DNA from: Castanea sativa
Taxonomy: Eukaryota > Streptophyta > Magnoliopsida > Fagales > Fagaceae
Direction: 5' to 3'
Assembly (NCBI RefSeq): GCF_040712315.1
Contig: NC_134022.1
Coordinates: forward strand, 6,262,001 to 6,326,000
DNA: 64,000 nucleotides
Below are positions 1 through 11,901 of this stretch, one piece after another; within the stretch, counting starts at the first letter, position 1; every line of letters begins with the position of its first letter. The translations under genes and the position numbers were made by a program. The notes beneath the pieces were generated by a model. The model worked only from the letters and a program-made list of their open reading frames with translations, made no database searches and was not told the origin of the DNA.

Positions 1-130
1 AAAAACCCATTGTTCATGGTTGTTAAATTCTTTTAGCAATAGCAACCCAGTTGGAACCAAGTTTTGAGCATGTGAGGTGGTAAAATAGCAACTGGGATGT
101 TTACACCCTCAATGCTAATGTTTTAATATA
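1..130. other. Left flank, no gene seen
   Basis: Short AT-rich stretch with no coding signal. Its last nine bases (122-130, TTTAATATA) are the left target-site duplication of the adjacent element. Confidence 0.6.
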
Positions 131-1972
131 GACGAAAATGCACTTTTGGTCCCTACATTTTGGGCCGATTATCATTTTGGTCTCAAAATTGATTTTGTTG
201 TAAATTTCATCCCTAAAAAAAGAAAATTGTTTCTAAAATGGTCCCTGCTGTCAACCTACTGACGGAAACCTCCTACGTGGCAAACGGAATGCCCTACTTG
301 CTGACGTTGTGCTGATGTGGCCATTATAATATTATAAAAAATAATTATTTGGAAATTTTGAATACCACATCAGTATTTTAATTAATAAAAAAATTAAAAA
401 AATAAGAATAAAAAGCCCAAAAAATGATAAGCTAGGTTAGAAAATAAAAAATTTAAAATAAACATTAATCTAATTAAATTATTTTTCTTTTTACTTTTCA
501 ATTTTTTTTTTTTTACTTTTCATTCTAATTAAATTAGTTTTCATATATTAATTGTTTAAAACATTTTTTCATGTGAGAATTTTCGAAATATGTTCTTCCC
601 CAAACTTGTTCTTCTTCTTCCTCTCTCTTCACACAGACTCTCTCTCTTCCTTCCACCCAGAGCCCTCCATAAACAACCACTTTAAGTTCTAGGAATTTGT
701 TAATTCTCACTCTCCCTCTGTTTGATCTTTCTCTCTCCCAACCGATTAAGTGCTCTGGAATTGGATTGGTCTAAATTGGGTTCTCAAGCTTGACCATGGA
801 GCTTTTATGGATGCGTGAAGGCGGCGTGATGAATTTGGATGGTGGGTCAGTTGGATTCGTGGGTTATGTATTGGTTGGTGGTGGGTATTATGTGTTGTTG
901 TGAAGCCCCAAATCTGTAGTGGTTGTGGATTGGTTTGGATTCGTGGGTTGCAATCAGTTGTTGGAGGGTGTTGTGAAACACAGATCAGCTGTTGGTGGGT
1001 GTTGTGAAACACAGGTAGGTGGTTGGTAGCTAGGTGAGTCATGGAAGTGAGAGAATTAGAGAGGGAGGTGTTGGTGAATGGCGGCTTGTATTGATTTGGT
1101 TGTTGTCACGGCATGGCTGGTGGCGGTCAGGTTCTAGGTTTCAAAGTGAGTTTGGTGATTGAGGAAACTATGGGTTGTTGTATGTGGGTTTGGTGATGTA
1201 TAACTTGTTAAAGGACCCAGCTTTGTGTTCATTATTTGGGTTTTTGTTGTGTGTTCACTTTTTGGGTTTATGTTAATAGAGAGATGGAGAGTTTGTTGCA
1301 ATGTTTGTTGTCAAAAAAAAAAATTTCTGCTCAATCTGGGTTTTTGCTATCATCTCAGGCTCAAATTTTAATACCGGTGTGTGTGTTTGAGTTTGAGTCT
1401 GAATCTGCGGCTGTCTGTGTGTTTGAATCTATGAATGTTATAGTAGTGGTGCTTTTGATTTTGTTTTCTCTTCTTACTTGTGTGTTCTTCATTTAGATTA
1501 AGAAATAATTAATGAAGATCAAAGGATTCCAAAGTCCACCCAGATGTGAATTTTTCTGGTTTTGAAATTTTCTGGGCTTGAGGATGTATGTTCTTGCAGA
1601 AAAAAAAAAAAAAAAAAAAGAGTAAGAAAAAGTAATGTTTATTCTAAACTTTTTATTTATTTTCTAACCTAGCTTATTATTTTTTGGGCTTTTTATTTTA
1701 ATTTTTTAATTTGTTATTAATTAAAATGCTGATGTGGTATTCAAAATTGCCAAATAATTATTTTTTATAATATTATAATGGTCACGTCAGCACCACGTTA
1801 GCAAGTAGGGCACTCTGTCTACCACATAGGAGGTTTCCATCAGTGGGTTGATGGCATGGACAATTTTAGAAACAATTTTCTTTTTTTAGGGATGAAATTT
1901 GCAACAAACTCAAATTTTGGAACCAAAATAAGAATCGGCCCAAAATGTAGGGACCAAAAGTGAATTTTCGCA
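131..1972. mobile_element. Mutator-like (MULE) non-autonomous element with long terminal inverted repeats
   Basis: The two ends are long inverted copies of each other, about 131-470 and 1632-1972. Both carry the outer motif CACTTTTGGTCCCTACATTT and an inner stretch with GCTAGGTTAGAAAATAAA. The 9-bp sequence TTTAATATA is directly repeated on both sides (122-130 and 1973-1981), which is the target duplication length of the Mutator superfamily. The 1.1-kb interior is less AT-rich than the arms. It has a pyrimidine-rich stretch at 600-740 and short internal repeats (GTGTTGTGAAACACAG twice near 970 and 1000). No transposase is visible, so it would need one in trans. The interior could be captured host sequence (Pack-MULE), but I recognise no gene in it. 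Confidence 0.88.
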
Positions 1973-1981
1973 TTTAATATA

Positions 1982-3066
1982 TTGTTAAGAAAACTAAAGT
2001 TTGGCTACAAACTTGGTTGTAACCTAAAGTTATAATTCTCACTAAATAAATTAACAGGACTACATATTTTGAAAATTAACCATTGAATTAATGCATGTTC
2101 TTTGTGTTCTTAAAACCCATGTCAAACTTAGTTTATCTAAATCGATTTCTTGGTTAATTCTTTATTTTTTAATTTATTTAATTTTTCATGTTTCTTGATT
2201 TTATATAAGTTGTTTTCTTGATGATCAGAAGGTGTTAAGTCCCACCAACCCTTTTTTTATCCAAAAAAAAAAAATCATTTTAATTTTGGTTTTGTTGAAC
2301 AATATTTATTTTGTTAGTTTTTTGCAATATTTTTATCATTTAGCCTCTCTTTTTGGGTAGAAAATTTTATTTATTTATTATTTTTTATGGACACAACAAA
2401 ATCTTACAATATTTTCACAACAAATTGAGGTGTCAGCTCACTATAAATCAAAATAAAATAAAATAAAATATATCCAGACCCACTATAACTCAAAACAAGC
2501 GTGTTATGAAAATATTGTGCCCCTAAACTTTCTACTAAGGAAAAATGTGTGAAAGATTGGAAGACCTAAATTTTGTCAAAAAAGAAATAAAGAAAAAGAA
2601 AAGAAAGGCATGAATAAATCTGCACCACTCTTAAGCCTTAAGAAAGTTCTTTCTCAAAACTTGATAGCATATCTCCCTCTTTTTGTCAAGCAATGAAACC
2701 ACTCAAGTGAGGGAGGATGACAGAATTAAAAATTTGCGACCAGTAAACACACATATCGATCCGGTTTCTTTATGTACATAAAGAAATTTTTGGACAAATC
2801 CAAATTATAACCTTTAATTTTTTTTAAAAAAATTTATTTTTATCCTTAGATATTTTGTCAAAATTATCCAAACTTAAGTTGTTTTTCCTATAAAAAAAAA
2901 GAAAAAGAAAAAGGAAAAAAAGTTTAAGTTTTTTAACGGAAACTTCTTAATGGGAGTGGATGAAAGGATGTAATTGATAACAAATGTGAACTTTATGCCA
3001 CATCTTGATTCTAGTATGTCTGAGAGTTTAAAATTTTAGGAGGTTTTTTATGCATCGACATCGTTC
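1982..3066. other. Intergenic, AT-rich, with a probable small MITE
   Basis: No gene seen. About 2385-2520 holds imperfectly inverted ends around an AAAAT-rich core, with CAATATTTTCACAACA on one side and TGTTATGAAAATATTG on the other. This is typical of a short MITE. The rest is AT-rich with homopolymer runs. Confidence 0.45.
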
Positions 3067-3082
3067 AACTACTCTCAAAAAA

Positions 3083-3189
3083 GCCAAATGACTTGTAACT
3101 GAATTGACACCTCTCTATGTACAAAGTGCTTGGGGGTCTAGGGGGAAATGGTTCGAGTTGTGGGATTAGCAGCATATTGTAATTATCTC
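3083..3189 (+). mobile_element. SINE (family D)
   Basis: About 107 bp with a B-box-like GGTTCGAGTTG near 3150 and an A-rich 3' tail. Direct repeats AACTACTCTCAAAAAA (from 3067) and AACTACTCTAAAAAAA (from about 3190) flank it as target duplications. It encodes no protein. The assignment rests on box B, the tail and the target duplication. Confidence 0.65.
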
Positions 3190-3467
3190 TAAAAAAAAAA
3201 CTACTCTAAAAAAAAAATTCAAAGGTTATGTCATCTTCATTCACTTAGTTGAAATACATTATAATATAACCTATTTTTATAATGGAAATTACATATACAC
3301 AAATCATATATAATTTTGAATTTCTCTAATAATAATAATAATTTTAAGTTTTCAATCCCTAAATCTTCTCTAACAATTAATTTCTTGATTTATTCCAATA
3401 TTAAGGTTTTTTTTTTAGTAACAAATGTGTTACTTTGATCTCCAACAATATGGAAAGTATATATTTC

Positions 3468-3469
<2 letters not shown>

Positions 3470-3506
<37 letters not shown>
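3470..3506. repeat. (AC)n microsatellite
   Basis: Uninterrupted dinucleotide run of about 18 units. Confidence 0.97.
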
Positions 3507-3510
<4 letters not shown>

Positions 3511-3779
3511 GCCCTATTACAGACAAAGTGCGCACAATTCAGTTGCACACAAAGTACGCACAATTCAGTTTTTGAATTAAATCGTGTCTTGATATTAGAA
3601 TTTTATTTCAAAAAAGAAATTACATAAGAGTTGCTTCATATAGTTCCGCTCCCTATTGCTACTGCATCAATTACACAACAAAATATCTTGTAACAACTCT
3701 CCAAGTTATGCTTTGTTAAATATAATCTCTAACAGATTTTCTTGCGTACTTTAACAAACCTCCACTATAACTAAACTAA

Positions 3780-4008
3780 GGGTCTGTTTAGATACCGCTT
3801 ATTTTGTTGAAATTGAAAACTTATTGCTGAAAGTACTGTAGATAAGAGTAAAAGTTAGCTGAAATAGTACAGTGTGGCTCATGAATAATACCAAGAAAGG
3901 CAGTAGGGCCCATGAATAGGACCAAGAAGGGCAATGGGGCCATGAATAGTAGCAAAAATTAACTGAATAGTGAAATAATTTTCATTTTTCATTGATATCC
4001 AAACAGAA
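3780..4008 (+). mobile_element. hAT-like MITE
   Basis: Ends with GGTCTGTTTAGATA on the left and ATATCCAAACAGA on the right, in inverted orientation. The interior holds the recurrent phrases GTTAGCTGAAATAGTAC and ATGAATAGTA, which also occur in the copies at 27007 and, inverted, at 39788. Non-coding. I could not define its target duplication. Confidence 0.65.
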
Positions 4009-4311
4009 TATTAAGCTTTAATTCATTAGTTTTGGCATGCGTGTCAAATAAAGCTTTAGAGTTGTTGCATGAGATATGGTGAACGACCCTATTTAACTTA
4101 TTTCTTGGTGAATTTGTTAAAATTATGTCGTTTATTTATTTATTTTTTTACAAATGTTTTGAATTAAAGTCGTGATCTGAAGACATGATCTGAATTCAAA
4201 AAATAATTAATGATCACAAGAGTTAACTTGGCTTCTACCTTGTTTTGACTAAGCCCTTGTGAAAGCAACCGCCTTCTGTCTACTTTTATGGAATGCATGT
4301 GAAAGTAGGAA

Positions 4312-4356
<45 letters not shown>

Positions 4357-5190
4357 ATATAAATATAAAGTGACACTAGCTTCTTAGAGAAAGGTGGGGT
4401 TCTTATTAAACAAACGAAACTCCACAAGCGTAGCTTGGAATCTATACTTGGGAGCCCGGTTTGTTATGATTTTTTTTACAATCTCCCCAACAAAAATTGT
4501 TGTATTAATAGAATAATCATAATTCAAAAATTTATTGAATTTAGAATTATCAATTTTGATATATCATCATTCTCAACAATTATTTAGCTCACTATAGATA
4601 TATACACACAAATTTTCACTATTGTTTTAAAAACTATCAACCCATCATTATTTGTAATATAGAAAATTTCTTATATTTTAAATTTTCTTAATGAATTATT
4701 TAGCACCTAATGTCAAACCAAAAAAAATCAACTTATAAAAACAATGACATAGAGAGATAAAATATATTATAATATAGCAATACAAAAATTGAAGAACAAA
4801 ATCTTGATAAACAAAACATATTCATTAAACTAATTATAAAGGCAAAAACTCATATGGTCAGATTCATATCATAATAAAACAAAAAAACAAAACCATATGA
4901 CCATTATCATATGTATAACAAAACTTCAATGTAAATGCCCATATGCTTGAGTTTATTTGGTTGTGTTGAGAAGTGAGTTACGGTATTGACTTGAGAGAGA
5001 ACAGTATAGGCTGGCAGCAATAGGGAGAAGTCCTAAAGGTAGCTTCTTGAGATCTTAGTAATAATTGGGGGGCCTGTCATATTTTTTGAGGGGCCCATTG
5101 CCTATTACTTCTTTGTTAGACCAAACCTATATAGCCTAAAATTACCATAACTTCCCATATCGTGGCTGCATGGTCTTTTTTTCTTGAAGA
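4009..5190. other. Upstream region of the ALMT gene
   Basis: No gene seen. AT-rich sequence with a (TC)n tract at 4317-4354. The stretch contains the distal promoter of the downstream ALMT gene, but no specific operator could be recognised. Confidence 0.5.
4317..4354. repeat. (TC)n microsatellite
   Basis: Uninterrupted 38-bp TC run, about 0.9 kb upstream of the ALMT start codon. GA/CT tracts are common in plant promoters, but the distance makes a regulatory role uncertain. Confidence 0.95.
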
Positions 5191-5193
5191 GAA

Positions 5194-5201
5194 TATAAAT
5201 A
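5194..5201 (+). promoter_or_regulatory. Candidate TATA box of the ALMT gene
   Basis: TATAAATA lies 72 bp upstream of the chosen ATG. That would place transcription start near 5225-5235 and leave a leader of about 40 nt. Position and sequence fit a plant core promoter; there is no expression evidence. Confidence 0.5.
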
Positions 5202-5272
5202 AACTTCTTGGGAATCATCCGGAATTTTTGCATTAGGAATACCGTTCTCTCTGTATTGCTCAAGATAAAGAA

Positions 5273-8200
5273 ATGTTTCCCAAAGTTCATGCAGGCATGG
5301 AAATGGCTATGGAAAGAAATAGAGATTGCACTAAAACTATGGGGAACTGGGAGAAACATATCCCAGTCTTTGCCCAGAAAATGAAAACATATCCGGGTTT
5401 GTTGTGGAAAACGATGTGGAAGGTAGGACATGATGACCCAAGAAGGGTGATCCATGCTTTCAAAGTTGGTCTGTCTTTGACACTGGTTTCCTTGTTATAT
5501 CTCATGGAACCATTGTTCAAAGGGATCGGACAGGATGCCATTTGGGCTGTCATGACTGTGGTTGTTGTGTCAGAGTTCACAGCAGGTTAATTACTCTCTC
5601 TTTTCTATCAACTTATATATTCTTCTTCCTCTCTCTCACACACACACACAAATATATAGTTTTATGCACTTGGTATGACTTTTTTTTAGTCGATGTTACA
5701 AATTATTCATTATTTCATTACAGGGGCAACTTTATGCAAAGGACTGAATAGAGGATTTGGGACGCTATTAGCAGGATCATTGGCTTTCATTTTTGAGTAC
5801 ATTGCAACTGAATCTGGCCGGGTCTTTAGAGCTGTTTTTATTGGAGCTGCAGTTTTTCTAGTTGGTTAAGTTTCACATTTAATTTGCGCTATTCCAAAGG
5901 GATCCTTGAGTGTCTACGCAAATGTGTTGAGTTCATTGTATTTTACAGAAGATATTATATATATGGGCCTTTGATTGATATATTCATTTTATTATCCTTA
6001 ATCTTTTTGTCATTTCTGATACGAAGTGCAGTTTATGATCTCAGTGATTGAATTGTATGTAGAGCCTACATAGCTCCTATAAAATAACCTCTCTTTTTTT
6101 TTCTTTATAAAGTCTACAGAGATCTTGATGCTAAAGTTTTGTGCTTCCATAAATATTATACTGTCATTGTCAAAAATTTGCTCAACCAAGAACAAAAGAC
6201 TATCTATTACTTAATATCACAATCCTTAAATCCTTATTTTGTTGATTTATGTATAGTCTTCATAAGAATTATTCCAATATAGTATAGCTGCAGCCAACTT
6301 TTTGTTTACAGTTGCACTTCCCTTTTTCTGAGGCTAAATTTTTCATTCCAAAAAAAACATGCTAAGTTTAAGCTTCTTCTTCTTCTTTTATTTTTATTTT
6401 TATTTTTTAATTTCATTTTCAACATGGCAGGATCTGCTGCTACATACCTGAGGTTCTTTCCCTACATAAAGAAGAACTATGACTATGGTGTTGTGATATT
6501 TCTCTTGACCTTCAATCTGATAACTGTCTCAAGCTACCGGGTCGATGATGTCCTGAAGATTGCACATGACCGCTTCTTCACCATTGCCATTGGCTGTGGT
6601 GTCTGCCTGCTCATGAGTTTATTGATATTTCCTAATTGGTCAGGGGAAGAGCTCCATAACTCCACTGTGTTAAAGCTTGAAGGCCTTGCAAAATCTATAG
6701 AAGGTATACAAATTTTTAATGATAATACCACAGCTTCCTATATATGTGTCAAGTAATAGAAATAATTAGTAAAATTTGTTTGAATTAAGAACCTATGAGG
6801 ATGAATGTGTGCAAACTTGTAAATTATAAACTTAGAACTTCTTTTTTGGCAAGCAATACTAGTAAAACTTCACTGTTATTCATGTCACAATTTTCTTTTG
6901 ATTGATGATGTCAATAATACAAGTAATATGCGACATGAATGTTGCAGCTTGTGTCAATGAATATTTTGTTGCTACTGACATAAAAGATACCGAAAATCAG
7001 TCCTCGGAGGATCCCATTTACGAAGGTTATGAGGCTGTTTTGGACTCGAAATCCAAAGATGAAGCCTTGGTAAGATTTTCAAACTCTTTCGCTTAGTTTA
7101 CTATATTCAAGAATTAATATATAGTACATATATTAACTCTTCAAGGGTATTGGAATGACGATATTGTGAATTAAACAGGCACAATATGCAAGTTGGGAGC
7201 CAAGGCACTCAAGATGTCATCTGTTTCCATGGCAGCGGTATGTGAAACTGGGAGGTGTTCTTCGCCATTTTGGCTACACGGTTGTAGCTCTACATGGATG
7301 TTTGAGGACTGAAATTCGGGTAATATATTGATTTTTTTCTATTTTATCGTAGTCGAATTAGAGTATAGCACATGAATTTATTTTCTCACTTCCAACTTTT
7401 AATGTTTGCCCACTATTTGCAAGGAGGCAATGAATGGTCTCTAATTAATTTTTTCTATTTAAAAGAGTAACAATGACTACAGAAATGATTGGGTTTTGTG
7501 CAAAACTTGGCCACCCTGTGTGACTTTAAACAAGAGGTAAATTTTTCAAGCGCCATAACTGATGTAATCCCCGTAAAGAAGTTTCCATTTGAAATTAGAG
7601 CCATAATTACTTCATTTGAAATAGCATAGAAGAAATAGTAAAGTTATTTTAATTTTCTTTTATACAAGATATAAATTTTACTCTAACCTAATTTAAAGGT
7701 GTATTTGTTTGGAGGATAAAAAACTTTAAAAAGAAAATAGAATGGAAAACATTTTTAGGGTGTGTTTGGTTGGGTGGAGAGGAAGGACAATAACTAGTAG
7801 AGCCTAAGTATTTTTTCTCTTGACCCACCAAAACTCTCCAAAATGGAGAAAAAACTGAAAAGAAAAAATTTATGAAATGAGCTTCCAAAGATATTCTTAA
7901 AATTCACCTTTAAGTCTTCATTGTGTTGACTTTTTTTTTTTTTCCTTTCATTTTTTCTTCGTTTGTTAGTTGTTACTGATGTGTTACTTTTTTTTTCCTT
8001 AATTTTTTTTTCTTTGTTACTGACGTGATGGTTTTCATTTTTTTGTTTTTTTTTTTCTTCTTTTCTTTTGTCTGAACGTAGCTTCTTTTCTTTTCTTCTT
8101 TTTTATTTTCTTTGACTTTTTTTGGATGCGTAGGTTTTTTTTTCTCATATGTTTATTTTCTCATTATTTTTGGTTTTTTTTTAACATTTTGTTATGTTTT

Positions 8201-9534
8201 TTTATACTTTAATTAATGTCTATCTATACATATTTTTTTTTAAAAAAAATATAATTTGTTACCTTTTATTTTAATTAATAGGGACATGATGGTCAATTTA
8301 TACAAATTTTATTTTCAACAAAACAAAAAAGTTTTTCATTTATCCACTTTTCCACCCTCCCAACCAAACACAAATGAGGGAAACTAAAATATTTTCTATT
8401 CTCTCTGCATTTTCTATACTCCTACTTTTTCATCCTCCCAACCAAACGGACCTTAAGTATAGTGTGTGAAGCTCTCTTCTAGAGACTTGAACTCTGTCTC
8501 TTACTTTCACACCCCACAAGTACTTATACTTGTAGAGTGACCATCACACTAAAACTATGCGGTGGTCATTTTAATTTATGTAATTTTAATTTCTAGAAAG
8601 AAGTTTTCATAAGGTTTCATTCTGTTATAACTAAAAACTTTGAATTACCTGTCGTATAGTTGTCAAAGATAGGAAAACATAAATTTACCCAAAAAATCTA
8701 ATTGTATTGTATTTAATGTCTGACTGTCCATAACAAATATCTGATTATTTTGTTATATAAAGGCAACTCTTGTGGTGACAATAAATACGATCCCAACAAT
8801 AACTGTGTTAAGAATTATGTTTGATATAATCAGGACAATTGATGTTTCTTTTTTCTATAATAATTGTGATTTCTTCTTAACTGATCTTTTTTTTTTGGTT
8901 TTGTTATTCTGGCTAGACCCCGCAATCCGCGCGAACCTTATTCAAAGACCCTTGCAATAGACTTGCAGGGGAGATATCAAAAGTGCTAATGGAACTTGCC
9001 AATAGCATAAGAAATCACCGCCACTGCTCTCCAGAAATACTCTCTGATCATCTCCATGAAGCCTTACAAGACCTTAATACCGCCATAAAATCCCAACCAA
9101 GGCTGTTCCTTGGATCCAACAAAAACCAAGCCACCAACATGCTCGCTTTAGCAGCTGCACAAGCTAGCCAAAAGCATGAAAAGGCCCCTGGAGTCTCATT
9201 ATCAAGTGTGAAAACTGACAGTTCTGCATTGATGGAATGGAAATCCAGAAGGGCTTCTGATTCTAAGGAGGCTGAGAGGAAGGTCTTAAGGCCACAATTG
9301 AGTAAGATTGCAATGACTAGCCTTGAGTTTTCGGAGGCACTTCCTTTTGCTGCTTTTGCTTCTTTGCTAGTAGAGATGGTGGCAAAACTTGACAATGTTA
9401 TTGAGGAAGTTGAAGGATTGGGGAGGGCAGCATGCTACAAAGAGTACCAGCCTTGTGACGAGGTTGTTGTGACTTGTGACAGGAAAAAAATAAATGTTTC
9501 TCAACATCATGTGCAACCCGATGGGGCAGATTAG
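5273..9534 (+). CDS. Aluminum-activated malate transporter (ALMT) family anion channel, six exons
   Basis: Exons 5273-5585, 5724-5864, 6431-6703, 6948-7069, 7179-7319 and 8917-9534. All introns are GT-AG and the joined frame is open for 535 residues, close to the usual family length. The N-terminal half has the ALMT membrane domain, including DDPRRVIHAFKVGLSLTLVS at residues 54-73, then QDAIWAVMTVVVV and GATLCKGLNRGFGTLLAGSL. The WEP motif lies near residue 289 in exon 5. The last exon encodes the long cytosolic C-terminal half. Family members are channels for malate and other anions in plasma or vacuolar membranes, with roles in aluminium resistance, guard cells and mineral nutrition; which applies here is not visible. 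Methionines at residues 9, 11 and 13 are alternative starts. Intron 5 (1.6 kb) carries nested transposons but intact splice sites. Confidence 0.93.
7655..8567 (-). mobile_element. SINE (family A), split by a later insertion
   Basis: The SINE 3' end with its T-rich tail (on this strand) is at 7655-7696. Its tRNA-like 5' part is at 8457-8567. Read on the minus strand, the pieces join into the same sequence as the copies at 16076 and 30577. TTATTTTAATTTT before the tail and TCATTTTAATTTA after 8567 look like diverged target duplications. It lies in ALMT intron 5, antisense to the gene. Confidence 0.8.
7697..8453. mobile_element. PIF/Harbinger-like non-autonomous element inside a SINE
   Basis: 757 bp with related inverted ends: AGGTGTATTTGTTTGGAGGA on the left and, on the opposite strand at the right, AGGTCCGTTTGGTTGGGAGG. 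It is flanked by TAA on both sides (7694-7696, 8454-8456), the 3-bp target typical of PIF/Harbinger. A second, inner inverted pair (GTGTTTGGTTGGGTGGA near 7762, and CCCTCCCAACCAAACAC near 8355) suggests internal duplication of the ends. The interior is T-rich and non-coding. Confidence 0.72.
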
Positions 9535-10083
9535 TGGAAAATGTTTTAGGTGTTAATAAATTCTTATCGGTTGCTGCAGTTTTAGTGTTAAATGAAAAGA
9601 TGTTCTAGATGTCTTTTTAAGATTTGATATTGACTCATATGAGAGCATGTTTGAGTCAAAATAATACAAACTTTTGATTTTTCAGTTTTACATTACCTAG
9701 TGATGATGATTTGAACTATGAAAAGACTTTCTTTTGTCAACTGTGCTTTCTTTTTCACTTTAAGACTCTAAACTTAGCATTGAAGTGAATACTCTTTTTT
9801 TAAATAAAATAAAATAAAAGCATTGAAATGAATACACCAAAATTAAAATTCCAGGTTTCTGATTATCAATAGATCCTTATTTTTTGTTTGGGGTCTTTTT
9901 CCAATTATCCATTTATTTGAACTTGATTAGGCTTTTTTGCTAACCCAGATTTAATTAGTTCGAAGATCCGAATTTGTGACTCACTTCCACGTGATGAGGG
10001 AGGCTAGCGGTGCATCTTGACAATATGTGGTGCTCCATAAACCTACAAAAAATAGGAAAAATTTGCAACCAGTTAAGGACGAA
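9535..10083. other. ALMT 3' flank
   Basis: Sequence after the ALMT stop. AATAAA-type signals occur near 9555 and 9800, and either could serve polyadenylation. No other gene is seen. Confidence 0.5.
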
Positions 10084-10260
10084 ACCAGGATTTAAACTTA
10101 GAGGGGGTCAAAGTTCTTTGTTCAAAGATTTTAAAAAATTGAAATATCAATATTAGAAGTTGACAACAAGGTATTATTAGCATTAATTTTTTAATTATTT
10201 GAATTTTTTATTTTGAAAAAAATATAAAAATTGACAATTTATAATCAAGAGTTTTGTAAA
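10084..10260. repeat. Direct repeat, copy 1 (with 10978-11115)
   Basis: Shares GTTCTTTGTTCAA, ATTGAAATAT and ATATTAGAAGTTG/ATATTAGAGGTTG, in the same order and orientation, with 10978-11115. The copies bracket about 0.7 kb. They could be two members of one dispersed repeat or the ends of one old element. Identity unknown. Confidence 0.6.
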
Positions 10261-10977
10261 TTGTAATTTACAACTATGTTTTTTGTTGGCTTTAATTCTG
10301 TGTTAAATTTGATTGTAATTATGTTCAATCATTTCCCTGTATTTTTGTGGAATTTAGTGTAAGGATTGTGTGTGAGAGTTTGGTGAAGATTCTGTGAAAA
10401 TGAGAATTTTGCAACTAGCTCGCGAATGTCAACCCACAAAATAGGCCATGCAAGAAACACATGTTGAAATTTGAAGAGTTTTTGACATGCTAGATTTCAC
10501 AAATCTTTCATGACTTATGCCAACTTGCGAGTGAAATATTCAAACATTGTAGTGTACCATTAATGACAATCAAAATCAGGTAGTTCAATATCAAAATCAG
10601 GTAGTTTAATGTTCAAATATTGTAATTTCATTTCTTTATTAATGAAAATAATGGGGATGTTACTTTCATCAAGAAAGAAGAAAATAGCATAAAGCTGATT
10701 AAGAAGTAAATAGCGAGCATAGAAAAGCAAGGCAACGGAATTGTACCGTACCATGAGCAATAAATAAGGCTTATAAGTCTTAACCCAATGTAGCAGAAAG
10801 TCAATGACAAAGAAAAAGCCTTTTCCTAGGAAACTTGGGAAGCTAGCTGGCCACAAAATATTTGGTCGCAATTTGCTCTTCACAATCAAATAACACAGAG
10901 TTATGACTAAGCGGCTCATGTGTGATAAATGCATTATTTTTCTACCAAATATTAAAAGCAGTTTATTAGGAATGGAA
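10261..10977. other. Region between direct repeats, no confident gene
   Basis: The minus strand has an open stretch at 10560-11075 (171 codons). It is rich in Phe, Leu and Ile, partly hydrophobic, and recognised as no family. AT-rich DNA often gives such open frames, so I do not call it a gene. GGTAGTTCAATATCAAAATC is duplicated in tandem near 10575-10610. Confidence 0.45.
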
Positions 10978-11115
10978 TCAAATTTAAACTTAGGCGTTGA
11001 AGTTCTTTGTTCAAGGATTTTGCAATATTGAAATATAAATATTAGAGGTTGAAACAATGCATTATTAGTATTCATATATTTTTTTTTTAAATCACAAATG
11101 ACAATTTATAATCAA
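10978..11115. repeat. Direct repeat, copy 2
   Basis: Partner of the repeat at 10084-10260, diverged from it by substitutions and indels. Confidence 0.6.
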
Positions 11116-11892
11116 GAATTTTGTAAGTCGATGACACGTTCTAATATTTTCAAGGTCTGATCAAGATTAGTCCGATTCTTTATTCTATAGACATTATAAA
11201 AAATTATGTACTCTTTTCACATAATTCTATAACTAATAATTTCATAGTGCTATATATATAGTTAAAAGATTCTTTAAAAAAATATACAAAAAACTATAGT
11301 TAAAAGTTCAAATCTATGTCAAGGAAATAATATCATGCATTAATATTTAGCGTAAAAAGAGGTAATACAATTATTGGTGTCTTGGTAAGGTTGAGAGTTT
11401 TTCCTTTGAAAAATTGCAAGTTTAAAAAAATAGTAAAAAAAAATTAAAAAAAAATCTATTAAACAATCACGTGATAATGGACGGTAACTTTAAGTCTTTA
11501 ATTAAGTAAATAATAAAAATTTTCTCGTCATTACATTAATTTAGTTAAGTCACAAAATTTATTACCAATAGACTAATCTCACACATGCTTTAGTGGCAAT
11601 TTATGTAAAGCACAAAACAATAGATTGTTGTTGTTTCACACATGTATTACCATTTATGCATGCATGCCAAGTGTGTCCCAAAGTTAATAAAACCTTATAA
11701 AAAATTGACCATTTTAAAAAATAGATAAATTTTTTCCACTGCTTGAATTAAAGATACCAACTGATCCAAGTTGTTGGTGATTAATTGGTGTGTGGATGGA
11801 GCAATCAACAATATAAGAGTTGTTTCTATGTCTATAAGGTAAAGTCATTTGAGAGATGCATAGAGCTCTTAAATGAAAGGGAAAAATTAGGT
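11116..11892. other. Intergenic, AT-rich
   Basis: No gene or clear element seen. A short tRNA-like phrase near 11373 (TTGGTGTCTTGGTAAGGTTGAG) followed by A-rich sequence may be a SINE remnant. Confidence 0.45.
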
Positions 11893-11901
11893 AAAAGTTA
11901 T

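Noticed and set aside
746..1042. 98-codon open frame (-), rich in His, Thr and Asn
   Set aside because: It lies inside the MULE interior and its pattern reflects short TGTTGGTGGG-type repeats read backwards.
10560..11075. 171-codon open frame (-) as a membrane protein gene
   Set aside because: The composition follows AT-rich DNA (Phe, Leu, Ile), it overlaps a dispersed repeat, and no family motif is visible.
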